From assembly GCA_018699755.1 (NCBI GenBank), contig JABIRQ010000318.1, forward strand, positions 1 to 17,777: DNA of 17,777 nt, read 5' to 3'. The notes under the pieces are model-generated. The model was given only the letters and a program-made list of their open reading frames with translations, had not been told where the DNA came from and did not search any database. The stretch's first letter is position 1, and the number at the start of each line of letters is the position of its first letter. The DNA is from Rhodospirillaceae bacterium. GTDB lineage: Bacteria; Pseudomonadota; Alphaproteobacteria; CADEGL01. Of the stretch, positions 1 through 7,363 are shown piece by piece. The position numbers were made by a program, and so were the translations under genes.

Positions 1-880
1 CGGCATGGTGATGGATGACGGCGTCACCGCCCGCCTGGCCGAGAACCGTTTCCTGATGAGCACGACGACGGGCAACGCGGCCCGCGTCCTCGCCTGGCTC
101 GAGGAATGTGTTCAGACCGAATGGCCGGACATGAAGGTCTATATGGCCAGCGCGACGGAGCAGTGGGCGACGGTCAGCATCTCCGGACCTCGGGCCCGCG
201 ACCTCCTTGCCGAAGTGACCGGCGATATAGACCTCTCGCCCGAGGCCTTCCCGTTCATGAGTTTCCGCGAAGGCACGGTGGCCGGCATTCCGGCCCGCGT
301 CTTCCGCATCAGCTTCACGGGCGAGCTGAGTTTCGAGATCAACGTCGCGGCGCGCCATGGTCTTGCCGTCTGGGCGGCCTGCATGACCGCCGGCGAAAAA
401 TACGGCATCACCCCCTTCGGCACGGAAGCCATGCATCTGCTGCGCGCCGAGAAAGGTTTCATCATCGTCGGCCAGGACACCGACGGCACGGTGACGCCGT
501 CCGATCTGGGAATGGATTGGATCGTCTCCGGGAAGAAAGTGGATTTCCTGGGCAAGCGATCCCTCGCACGGCCCGATGCGGTCCGCGCCGGCCGCAAGCG
601 TCTGGTCGGGCTGTTCACCGTGGATCCGACGATCGTGCTGGACGAAGGCGCGCAGATCGTCGCCGAACCCAGGGATCGGCCGCCCATGAAGATGATCGGC
701 CATGTCACGTCGAGCTATTTCAGCCCCACCCTCGGCCGTTCGATCGCCCTGGCGCTGATCGAGGACGGGCCGGACCGCATGGACCAGACGCTCTATGCCC
801 CGATGCCGGACCGCACGATTCCGGTGCGGGTGACGGGACCGGTTTTCTACGATCCAGACGGGGAGCGGATGCGTGGCTGA
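1..880 (+). CDS. soxA: Sarcosine oxidase alpha subunit, C-terminal part (partial, 5' end outside window)
   Basis: This is the last 292 or so residues of the alpha subunit of heterotetrameric sarcosine oxidase. The enzyme oxidatively demethylates sarcosine to glycine and passes the one-carbon unit to tetrahydrofolate. The frame is open to the left edge (first full codon at base 2) and stops with TGA at 878-880. The visible part is the folate-binding aminomethyltransferase (GcvT-like) region. Recognisable pieces are ISGPRARDLL, FTGELSFEINV, the SoxA-typical EKGFIIVGQDTDGTVTP, DFLGKRSL, and a C-terminal barrel with GHVTSSYFSPTLGRSIALAL. The FAD/NAD and sulfur-rich N-terminal parts of the roughly 1000-residue protein lie outside the window. 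It overlaps the following soxG by 8 bases, as expected for translational coupling in a soxBDAG operon. The family assignment is firm. Whether soxB and soxD precede it cannot be seen here. Confidence 0.95.
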   Translation, partial: GMVMDDGVTARLAENRFLMSTTTGNAARVLAWLEECVQTEWPDMKVYMASATEQWATVSISGPRARDLLAEVTGDIDLSPEAFPFMSFREGTVAGIPARVFRISFTGELSFEINVAARHGLAVWAACMTAGEKYGITPFGTEAMHLLRAEKGFIIVGQDTDGTVTPSDLGMDWIVSGKKVDFLGKRSLARPDAVRAGRKRLVGLFTVDPTIVLDEGAQIVAEPRDRPPMKMIGHVTSSYFSPTLGRSIALALIEDGPDRMDQTLYAPMPDRTIPVRVTGPVFYDPDGERMRG

Positions 881-1487
881 CATCATGCCGGGCCAAAGCG
901 CCCTCACCCCCCTCGGCCTCGATGCGAAACCCGCGCCCGAGGACGCGCCTGTCCGCATGGTCGAATACGCTCATTCAGGCAAGATTCTGCTGCGCGGCGA
1001 CCCCGGGAACGATAATTTCACGACCGCGGTGCGCGGCGTGCTGGGCATGGCCCCACCGCCGGTTCCGCTGAGTTCCGCGATCGTGAAAGGCTGGGTCCTC
1101 CTCTGGCTGGGGCCGGACGAATGGCTGATCGCCTGTCCGGCGGGAGAGGAAAAGGCGCTGTTCGCCGAGCTGGGTGCGGCCCTCGAACCCGTCCACGCCG
1201 CCCTGGTCGATCTGACCGACGCCCAGACGATCATCCGCATATCCGGCCCGCGCGCCCGCAACCTGATCGCCAAGGGCTGCACCTTGGACCTGCACCCCCG
1301 CAGTTTCGGCGCCGGCCAGGTCACCCGCAGCACCCTTGCCCATGCCCAGATCACCTTGTTCCAGACCGCGAGCGACGACGAGGCGGGTGGGCCTGCCTTC
1401 GACCTTTATGTCGGCCGCTCCTTCGCGCAGCATCTATGGCTTTGGCTCGAGGACGCGGCGCGGGAATATCTGGGCCCGTCGGGATAG
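873..1487 (+). CDS. soxG: Sarcosine oxidase gamma subunit
   Basis: A 204-residue protein of the SoxG family, the small subunit of the cytosolic heterotetrameric sarcosine oxidase, which packs against the alpha subunit. It is distantly related to the aminomethyltransferase fold. Supporting features are the WLGPDEWLI segment, IRISGPRARNLIAKGC, the family-typical DLHPRSFGAGQV followed by HAQITLF, and FDLYVGRSFAQHLWLWLEDA near the end. The length matches the family (about 180-210 residues). The chosen start is GTG at 873, which overlaps the soxA stop and fits translational coupling. An in-frame ATG at 885 is the alternative. It is the last sox gene, followed by a 154-base gap before the binding-protein gene, so the operon may end here or read through. 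Confidence 0.93.
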   Translation: MADIMPGQSALTPLGLDAKPAPEDAPVRMVEYAHSGKILLRGDPGNDNFTTAVRGVLGMAPPPVPLSSAIVKGWVLLWLGPDEWLIACPAGEEKALFAELGAALEPVHAALVDLTDAQTIIRISGPRARNLIAKGCTLDLHPRSFGAGQVTRSTLAHAQITLFQTASDDEAGGPAFDLYVGRSFAQHLWLWLEDAAREYLGPSG

Positions 1488-1549
1488 GTCTTCGAACGGC
1501 ACCTCGTCTACGGCCATCCAACAGCGCTCCGAAAACAGGCTTCCCAGGC

Positions 1550-1579
1550 TTGGGACCCGCGCTCTCATTGCGCTACACT
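1550..1579 (+). promoter_or_regulatory. Candidate sigma70-type promoter before the first binding-protein gene
   Basis: In the 154-base gap between soxG and the binding-protein gene, TTGGGA (1550-1555) and TACACT (1574-1579) are separated by 18 bases, about 60 bases before the ATG at 1642. Each hexamer matches four of six consensus bases. This is a weak computational-style guess, and co-transcription from the sox operon remains possible. Confidence 0.3.
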
Positions 1580-1632
1580 TCCCGCGGATCCGAAGGGCCC
1601 TTTCGGTCGACCGTCCGGGGCGAGTCAGGAAT

Positions 1633-1636
1633 GGAG
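1633..1636 (+). promoter_or_regulatory. Ribosome binding site deciding the start at 1642
   Basis: GGAG lies five bases before the ATG at 1642. The open frame extends upstream to 1336 inside soxG, but only the 1642 start gives a ribosome site followed by a clean signal peptide. Confidence 0.6.
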
Positions 1637-1641
1637 CGAAT

Positions 1642-2697
1642 ATGACTATGCGCAATGCGATCGCTGCCCTGATATTCGCCGTCCCATGCGCCCTCGGCTT
1701 CAGTTCCGCCGCATCGGCCCAACAGGCAATCACCATTGCCTCCTGGGGCGGGGCCTACGCCAAAAGCCAGCGGGAGACCTATTTCGAGCCTTTTTCAGAA
1801 AAATACGACGTCCAGATCACGGATGTCGTCTGGGACGACGACGTCAACGCCATCCAGCGGCAAGTTCTATCGGGCGAATACCAATGGGATATCGTGGACG
1901 CCCAGCAAGACACCGTCCTGGACGGCTGCGATCTGGGCATTCTGGATCCCATCGATTACGGCCTCATGGGCGGGCGCGAGGCTTTCCTGGAGGGCGCCGC
2001 CCTCGACTGCGGGGTCGGCACGGTGAGCTGGTCCACGATCTTCGCCTATAACGCCGAGACTCTGAAGGGAACGCCGCCGACAAAGATCGCCGACTTCTTC
2101 GATCTCGAAGCCTTCCCGGGCAAGCGCGGCCTCTACCGGTCGCCCAAGGTTGCCTTGGAATGGGCCCTTATGGCCGACGGCGTCCCGAAGGAGCAGATTT
2201 ATGGGCAACTTGCGACGAGCAAGGGCCTGGACCAGGCTTTCAAGAAACTGGACACCATAAAAAGCGAAATCGTGTGGTGGACCGACCCCGCGGAGCCGGC
2301 CAAGTTGCTGATCGACGGGACCGTCGTCATGACCGCCGGCTGGAACGGCCGAATCTATGACGCGGCCCAGGCGAAGCACAAAGACTTGGCGATCGTCTGG
2401 GACGCCCAGGGCCTCGAATTCGACTACTGGGCAATCCCCAAGGGCGCGCCGAATACCAGCCTCGCCATGCGTTTCATCGCCTTCGCCAGCCAACCGGAAA
2501 TTCAGAAAAATCAGTCGAAGTTCATCCCTTACGGCCCGGCGACCTATGCCGCAGCGGCACTGATACCCCCGGAGATTCACAAGAACCTGCCGACCGCCAC
2601 GGCGAATTCCCAGAATGTCCTGGTCGTCAACAACCGTTTTTGGGCACGATACGGGGCCGAGCTCAACAAGCGGTTTCAGGCCTGGATCGCGAACTAG
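1642..2697 (+). CDS. Periplasmic ABC transporter substrate-binding protein, PotD/YdcS-like (family 1)
   Basis: A 351-residue exported solute-binding protein. Residues 1-26 form a signal peptide (basic start, hydrophobic core, A-S-A before Gln27). The mature part opens with ITIASWGGAYAKSQRETYFEPF, the typical start of the spermidine/putrescine (PotD/PotF) type of extracellular solute-binding protein. It has two cysteines at about 96 and 123 that could form a disulfide. The C-terminal third contains GWNGRIYDA, FDYWAIPKGAPN and AMRFIAFASQPEIQ, all typical of this family. The start at 1642 was chosen over the longer open frame because of the GGAG site and the signal peptide. The ligand is unknown. 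The position after soxAG suggests a methylated amine or amino acid, but polyamines are the family default. No matching PotB/PotC permease pair or PotA ATPase follows. Confidence 0.88.
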   Translation: MTMRNAIAALIFAVPCALGFSSAASAQQAITIASWGGAYAKSQRETYFEPFSEKYDVQITDVVWDDDVNAIQRQVLSGEYQWDIVDAQQDTVLDGCDLGILDPIDYGLMGGREAFLEGAALDCGVGTVSWSTIFAYNAETLKGTPPTKIADFFDLEAFPGKRGLYRSPKVALEWALMADGVPKEQIYGQLATSKGLDQAFKKLDTIKSEIVWWTDPAEPAKLLIDGTVVMTAGWNGRIYDAAQAKHKDLAIVWDAQGLEFDYWAIPKGAPNTSLAMRFIAFASQPEIQKNQSKFIPYGPATYAAAALIPPEIHKNLPTATANSQNVLVVNNRFWARYGAELNKRFQAWIAN

Positions 2698-2855
2698 ACG
2701 CGCGTCTGCCCGGCCGAGGCGGCATTCCCCGGGTCCGGGTCGCATTTGAGGTATTGCATAGCGCCAACCGGATTGTCTTGGCTCGGCGCATCTTCTAACG
2801 TGGCCGCAAGCTGCTCGCATTTGTGTCGCGAACGGATAAGAACGAAGAGACCCAT

Positions 2856-2861
2856 AGGGAG
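2856..2861 (+). promoter_or_regulatory. Ribosome binding site deciding the start at 2869
   Basis: AGGGAG sits seven bases before the ATG at 2869. This favours that start over the upstream in-frame ATG at 2746, which would bury the signal peptide behind about 41 residues. Confidence 0.65.
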
Positions 2862-2868
2862 ACGACCC

Positions 2869-3726
2869 ATGAAGTTCGGTTTCAAAACCGTAGCCGCCGC
2901 GGCGGCTCTTACCTTCGCCGCCATCGCCGGAACGACCATCGCCGGGGAAAGCGCCCAGGCCGGTGAAGTTCTCGACCGGGTGATGGCCAAAAAGAAGCTG
3001 GTGATGGCCACCGACCCCGCCTATCCGCCCCAGTCCTTCCAGGACGAGGACGGCAACTACAAGGGCTTCGACATCGATGTCGGCCAGGAGATCGCCAAGC
3101 GCCTGGGCGCCGAACTCGAATTCGTCGCCCCGGCCTGGGACATCATCACCGCCGGCAACTGGGGCGGGCGCTGGGACATCTCGGTCGGATCGATGACGCC
3201 GACGGCGGAGCGGGCCAAGGTACTCGTCTTCCCGGCCGTCTACTACTACACACCGGCCTCCTTCGCGGTGCACCAGGATTCCAAAGCGTCGTCCCATGCC
3301 GACCTCAACGGCAAGAAGATCGGCGTCTGCGGCGGCTGCACCTACGACAGCTATCTGCAGAAAAACCTCATGATCGACGCCGAGGGCGCGCCGCCCTTCG
3401 AATATGTCGTCGACGCGGGCGAGATCCGCACCTACGAGACAGACACCAACGCCTTCGACGACCTGCGCCTGGGCGACGGCGTCCGTCTCGACGCCGCCCT
3501 TTCCGCCCTGCCGACGATTCAGGAGGCGATCAAGAGCGGCTATCCCCTGAAGGTGATGGGCGACCCCGTCTTCTACGAGCCGCTGTCCGTGGCCGTGGAC
3601 AAGGGCGATGCCGAATTCGCCGCCAAGCTGTCCGAGACCGTCGAGGCCATGCGCAAGGACGGCACCTTGGGCAAGCTGTCCGAGAAGTGGTACGGCATCG
3701 ACCTGACCAGCGCCAAGACGATGTAG
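2869..3726 (+). CDS. Polar amino acid ABC transporter substrate-binding protein (family 3)
   Basis: A 285-residue periplasmic binding protein of the HisJ/GlnH/ArtJ class. Residues 1 to about 31 are a signal peptide ending A-Q-A before Gly. The mature protein shows LVMATDPAYPPQSFQDEDG and GFDIDVGQEIAKRLG, then SVGSMTPTAERAKVLVFP, whose Arg114 corresponds to the family's ligand carboxylate-binding arginine. A hinge region (LNGKKIGVCGGCTYDSYL) and a C-terminal GTLGKLSEKWYGID complete the fold. A C-G-G-C pair at 154-157 is unusual and could form a disulfide. It is 30 bases upstream of the permease gene, with which it surely forms an operon. It belongs to a different family from the preceding binding protein, so the pair probably serves two ligands. 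The exact ligand cannot be told from the sequence. Confidence 0.9.
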   Translation: MKFGFKTVAAAAALTFAAIAGTTIAGESAQAGEVLDRVMAKKKLVMATDPAYPPQSFQDEDGNYKGFDIDVGQEIAKRLGAELEFVAPAWDIITAGNWGGRWDISVGSMTPTAERAKVLVFPAVYYYTPASFAVHQDSKASSHADLNGKKIGVCGGCTYDSYLQKNLMIDAEGAPPFEYVVDAGEIRTYETDTNAFDDLRLGDGVRLDAALSALPTIQEAIKSGYPLKVMGDPVFYEPLSVAVDKGDAEFAAKLSETVEAMRKDGTLGKLSEKWYGIDLTSAKTM

Positions 3727-3756
3727 TCGGGCAAGGTCGGAGAACGCGCGGCCGCC

Positions 3757-4725
3757 ATGGCCGTCCTATTCCACCGATACATGGAGCGGCCTTGGTTCCC
3801 AAGGCTGCTCCTTTTTCTTTGCATCGTGGCGGTCGGGACCTGGATGGGCCTCGAGAACTCGCTGCTCGGCCGCGCCCTCCTGCCCGCCATCGGCAGCACG
3901 ACCGGCGAGGAAGCGGGTTTCATCCCCCGCCTACTGATCGCCATCGAGCTGGGAATCATCATCATCCTGAATGTCGCGGTGATCCGGCTCCTGCCGTTTC
4001 GCATGCAAATTCTGGTCGTCTGGCTGGAGCTTCTGGCCGGTTTCCTGCTGTTCTTCTATTCCTTCGACCTGACATATCAGTACATCTGGGATCGCCTGGG
4101 GCTGCTTTTGATCGGCACCGCCGTGACGATTTATGTTTCAGCGGCGGCGATCATCGTCTCTTCAATCCTCGCCTTGGTCGCCGCCTTGGCCCGATTGTCG
4201 AAAAGCGGCCCGGCCTTCGCCATCGCGACCTACTACATATCGTTCTTTCGTGGCACGCCGCTGCTCGTCCAGGTCTTTCTGATCTATACGGGCCTGCCCC
4301 AGGTCGGCTTGGTCCTCGACGCGGTCCCCGCCGGGATCCTGGCCCTGTCGCTCTGCTACGGCGCCTATATGGCCGAGATTTTCCGAGCCGGCATCCAAGG
4401 GGTTCCATCGGGTCAGAGCGAAGCAGCCGCCGCCCTCGGGCTGCGCAAGGCTACGATCTTCCGCAAGATCGTCTTTCCCCAGGCCATGCGCCTAGTCGTA
4501 CCGCCCACGGGCAATCAGTTCATCGCCATGCTCAAGGACAGCTCGCTCGTGTCCTTCATGGGCGTGATGGAGCTGTTCAACGTCGCGCGCATCCAAGCCC
4601 GAACCGAATTCAAGTTCTTCGAGATGCTGATCACGGCGGCGGTTTTCTATTGGGTCGTCTCGATCGTCTTCGAAACCATCCAGGCGCGCATCGAGGCCCA
4701 TTACGGCAAGGGCGTGCGGGCTTAG
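3757..4725 (+). CDS. Amino acid ABC transporter permease, HisM/GlnP type
   Basis: A 322-residue inner-membrane permease of the polar amino acid uptake family. The transport domain begins near residue 115 (LLLIGTAVTIYVSAAAIIVSS). It carries FRGTPLLVQVFLIYTGLP and the cytoplasmic EAA loop at about 222-241 (EAAAALGLRKATIFRKIVFP), which contacts the ATPase, then the conserved MLKDSSLVSFMGVMEL. About 110 extra N-terminal residues hold roughly three hydrophobic segments (around 17-33, 58-78 and 86-103), making it longer than the usual 220-250 residues but like other long HisM-type permeases. The start at 3757 is preceded by GGAGA with a long spacer (13 bases). No ATP-binding subunit follows, because the next gene is on the opposite strand. 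It must therefore borrow an ATPase encoded elsewhere. Confidence 0.92.
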   Translation: MAVLFHRYMERPWFPRLLLFLCIVAVGTWMGLENSLLGRALLPAIGSTTGEEAGFIPRLLIAIELGIIIILNVAVIRLLPFRMQILVVWLELLAGFLLFFYSFDLTYQYIWDRLGLLLIGTAVTIYVSAAAIIVSSILALVAALARLSKSGPAFAIATYYISFFRGTPLLVQVFLIYTGLPQVGLVLDAVPAGILALSLCYGAYMAEIFRAGIQGVPSGQSEAAAALGLRKATIFRKIVFPQAMRLVVPPTGNQFIAMLKDSSLVSFMGVMELFNVARIQARTEFKFFEMLITAAVFYWVVSIVFETIQARIEAHYGKGVRA

Positions 4726-4785
4726 GCCGGATCAGGAACGCTTCGAAGGGTAAGGCCGTGGCACTGCGACGGACCACCCATGCCG

Positions 4786-6399
4786 TCACTCCGCCAGACG
4801 GCGTCTCTTGAAATCCTTGATCATTTCCCGTGCGGCGTTATGGCCGGGCATGCCGGAGACGCCGCCGCCGGGATGGGTGCCGGAGCCGCACATATACAGA
4901 TTGCGGACCGGCGCGCGGTACTGGGCATGGCCGCCAACCGGGCGCATCGACCAGAGCTGGTCGAGATGCAAGGCGCCGTGGAAGATGTCGCCGCCCACGA
5001 GGCCGAATTCGCGCTCCAGGTCGAGCGGGCTTAGCACCTGGCGGCCCAGGATCGAGGCTTTGAAATTGGGGGCGTAGCGGTCGACCGTGGCGATGATCAG
5101 GTCGGCAACCTCTTCCTTCGCGTCGTCCCAGGTCTTGCCGCCCGAAAGGTTCGGGTCGAAATGCTGGCAGAACAGGCTCATCACGTGGCAGCCGGGCGGG
5201 GCCAGACTGTCGTCGTAGAGGCTGGGCATGTTCATCGAGATCACCGGCTCCTTCGACCAGGACCCGCGCTTGGCGTCGTCATAGGCCCGTTCGAGATAGT
5301 CCAGGGACCAGGCGATGTTGATCGAGCCGGTCAGGGCGGTCTCCGGATTCTCGACCCGGTCCAACCCGTTGAAGCGCGGCATTTCCGAGAGCGCGACATT
5401 CATCCGGAAGGAGCCGGAACGGCAGCGCCAGCCTTCGACCTGACGCCGGAACTCGGTGTCGAGAACCGAAGTATCCATCAGCTTGAGGAAAAGAAGTTTG
5501 GGCCCGACATTGGCGGCCACGGCCCGGGCGCGGATCGCCGTGCCGTCCTCCAGCACCACGCCGCGCGCGATGCCGCCCTCGACAATCACCTCGCGCACGG
5601 GCGCGTTCAGGCGGATATCGACGCCTTTGGCCTCGGCCGAGCGGGCCATCGCCTGGGTGATCGCGCCCATGCCGCCCCTCGCATGGCCCCAGGCGCCCTT
5701 CTTGCCGTTGATCTCGCCGAAGGCGTGATGGATCAGGACATAGGCGGTGCCCGGGTGATAGGGGCTGGCCATGTTGCCGACGATCCCCTCGAAGCCGAAA
5801 TCGCCCTTGAGCGGATCGCATTCGAACCATTCGTCGAGATAGTCGCCGATGCTCATCGTCATCAGGTCGACGAATTCGCGCTGCATCGCGGGGGACAGCT
5901 TGCGAAAGCGGTTGCCCGTGGTCAGCAGGGTCATGAGGTCGCCCAACCCGCCGCCGAGTTCGGGCGGCGTCTCCAGCAGGGTGCCGCGCACCACGTCGGC
6001 CGCGCGCTGCACCTGATTCTCGAAATCGTGATAGCGCAGGGCGTCGTGCTGGGAGAATTTGGCGATCTCGCGCTCCGCCGCCACGGGTTCGCGCGGCACC
6101 ATCATCGCCCCGCCGTCGGGCAGGGGCAGATAGCTGGCGACCGGGCGCTCCATGATGTCCAGCCCGTGCGCGGTGAGTTCCAGATCGCGGATCACCTTGG
6201 GATGCAGAAGGCTCACGACATAGGAGCAGACGGAATTGCGGAAGCCCGGATGGAACTCCTCGGTCACGGCCGCGCCGCCGACCACGCCGCGCCGCTCCAG
6301 CACCACGGTCTTGAGCCCGGCGCGCGCGAGATAGCCGGCGGTCGTAAGGCCGTTGTGCCCGCCGCCGACTATCGCCACATCGTAGTTCGTTTTCGTCAT
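4786..6399 (-). CDS. FAD-dependent oxidoreductase, PYROXD2/phytoene desaturase-like
   Basis: A 537-residue flavoprotein of the amine-oxidase/phytoene-dehydrogenase superfamily, closest in character to the PYROXD2 group. The N terminus has a Rossmann dinucleotide-binding motif (VGGGHNG at about 11-17, with Glu35 at the end of the second strand) and the GG doublet RRGVVGGAAVTEE. A second FAD-contacting stretch lies at the C terminus (NLYMCGSGTHPGGGVSGMPG, then HNAAREMI). The middle has HARGGMGAITQAMARSAEAKGV, the typical substrate-domain entry for this group. A ribosome site (AGGA seven bases before ATG) supports the start. It is divergent from mscS and convergent with the permease gene. The substrate is unknown. 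There are no carotenoid biosynthesis neighbours, so carotenoid desaturation is unlikely. Confidence 0.88.
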   Translation of the reverse strand: MTKTNYDVAIVGGGHNGLTTAGYLARAGLKTVVLERRGVVGGAAVTEEFHPGFRNSVCSYVVSLLHPKVIRDLELTAHGLDIMERPVASYLPLPDGGAMMVPREPVAAEREIAKFSQHDALRYHDFENQVQRAADVVRGTLLETPPELGGGLGDLMTLLTTGNRFRKLSPAMQREFVDLMTMSIGDYLDEWFECDPLKGDFGFEGIVGNMASPYHPGTAYVLIHHAFGEINGKKGAWGHARGGMGAITQAMARSAEAKGVDIRLNAPVREVIVEGGIARGVVLEDGTAIRARAVAANVGPKLLFLKLMDTSVLDTEFRRQVEGWRCRSGSFRMNVALSEMPRFNGLDRVENPETALTGSINIAWSLDYLERAYDDAKRGSWSKEPVISMNMPSLYDDSLAPPGCHVMSLFCQHFDPNLSGGKTWDDAKEEVADLIIATVDRYAPNFKASILGRQVLSPLDLEREFGLVGGDIFHGALHLDQLWSMRPVGGHAQYRAPVRNLYMCGSGTHPGGGVSGMPGHNAAREMIKDFKRRRLAE

Positions 6400-6454
6400 G
6401 AGAAGGTCCTACAAGAGTGTGCTTTCCAGCGATAGACGACGCGGGAAAGCGGGT

Positions 6455-6483
6455 TTGTCATTGCGCAGTGGCGTCAGTATTCT
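6455..6483 (+). promoter_or_regulatory. Candidate sigma70 promoter for the MscS gene
   Basis: TTGTCA (6455-6460) and TATTCT (6478-6483) are separated by exactly 17 bases and end 37 bases before the ATG at 6521. They match five and four consensus positions respectively. The site lies in the 121-base divergent gap between the oxidoreductase and mscS genes. This is the best promoter-like sequence I see in the window. Confidence 0.5.
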
Positions 6484-6509
6484 CCCGACGCCCAACCAAC
6501 GGATAACGC

Positions 6510-6513
6510 GGAG
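6510..6513 (+). promoter_or_regulatory. Ribosome binding site deciding the MscS start
   Basis: GGAG lies seven bases before the ATG at 6521. The frame stays open upstream to 6398, but that extension overlaps the divergent gene's start and the candidate promoter, so 6521 is preferred. Confidence 0.6.
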
Positions 6514-6520
6514 AAAGCCC

Positions 6521-7357
6521 ATGAGCCAGGACGAGATGGCCGTGATCCTGCAGGACGCGAGCGACCTTGTCGTTCCCTATGCGCTTGATGTCCTGACAGC
6601 CATCGCGATTCTGGTCGGCGGATGGATCTTGGCGGGCTGGCTGAAGCGTTCGACGCGCCGCGCCTTGGCGCGCATCCCCGGCCTGGACGACACGCTCGAG
6701 CCGTTCATCGCCAGCATCGTCCGCTATCTCGTACTGATCCTCGTCTTGATTGCGGTGCTCGCGCAGTTCGGGGTTCAAACGACCAGCGTGATCGCCATTC
6801 TCGGCGCCGCCGGCCTGGCCATCGGTCTGGCCCTGCAGGGCACCCTTTCGAACCTTGCCTCGGGCCTCATGATCCTGTTCCTGCGGCCGTTCAAGATGGG
6901 CGATTTCGTCGACTGCGGCAGCGTCTCCGGCACGATCGACGAGATCGGCCTCTTCACCACCCAGATGACGACCTACGACGGCATCTTCCTGATGGTCCCC
7001 AACTCCCAGCTCTGGAATTCGTCCGTCACCAACTATTCGCGCCACCCCACGCGCATGATCGACCACACCGTCGGTATCGCCTACAGCGACGACATCGACA
7101 AGGCGATGGCCGCGATCGAGAGCGTCGTCGAGGCGGACAAGCGCTGCCTCGACCACCCCGAGCCGGCCTATTTCGTCGGCAACCTGGGGGCCAGTTCCGT
7201 CGACCTGACATACAGGGTCTGGGCGACGGTGGCTGATTTCTGGCCGCTCAAGCGGGCCCTGACCAAGGCGGTGAAGGAAAAGCTGGACGCCGAGGGCATC
7301 TCCATCCCCTTCCCGCAAACCGATGTGCATCTCTATCGGGCGGATACCGCAGAGTAG
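6521..7357 (+). CDS. mscS: Small-conductance mechanosensitive channel, MscS family
   Basis: A 278-residue channel protein, about the length of E. coli MscS (286). Three N-terminal membrane helices lie near residues 20-40, 62-84 and 88-120. The third is the glycine/alanine-patterned pore helix (GAAGLAIGLALQGTLSNLAS), followed by the family signature FLRPFKMGDFV. Then comes the beta domain with VSGTIDEIGLFTTQMTTYDG and the conserved VPNSQLWNSSVTNYSRHP, and an alpha/beta C-terminal domain ending in FPQTDVHLY. The protein releases solutes when membrane tension rises on hypo-osmotic shock. It has its own plausible promoter and converges on the DUF748 gene with only 6 bases between stop codons. Assignment to the minimal MscS subfamily is firm. 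Confidence 0.95.
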   Translation: MSQDEMAVILQDASDLVVPYALDVLTAIAILVGGWILAGWLKRSTRRALARIPGLDDTLEPFIASIVRYLVLILVLIAVLAQFGVQTTSVIAILGAAGLAIGLALQGTLSNLASGLMILFLRPFKMGDFVDCGSVSGTIDEIGLFTTQMTTYDGIFLMVPNSQLWNSSVTNYSRHPTRMIDHTVGIAYSDDIDKAMAAIESVVEADKRCLDHPEPAYFVGNLGASSVDLTYRVWATVADFWPLKRALTKAVKEKLDAEGISIPFPQTDVHLYRADTAE

Positions 7358-7363
7358 CCGCGC

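Noticed and set aside
1867..3297. A 476-codon minus-strand frame opposite both binding-protein genes.
   Set aside because: It spans two convincing + strand genes and their intergenic gap, and the translation is Gly/Arg-rich with no motif.
4726..4785. Possible bidirectional terminator between the permease and flavoprotein genes.
   Set aside because: No stable inverted repeat or T-run is visible in the 60-base convergent gap.
5161..6435. A 424-codon + strand frame opposite the flavoprotein gene.
   Set aside because: Shadow of a well-supported minus-strand flavoprotein. The translation is His/Gly/Ala-rich with no domain.
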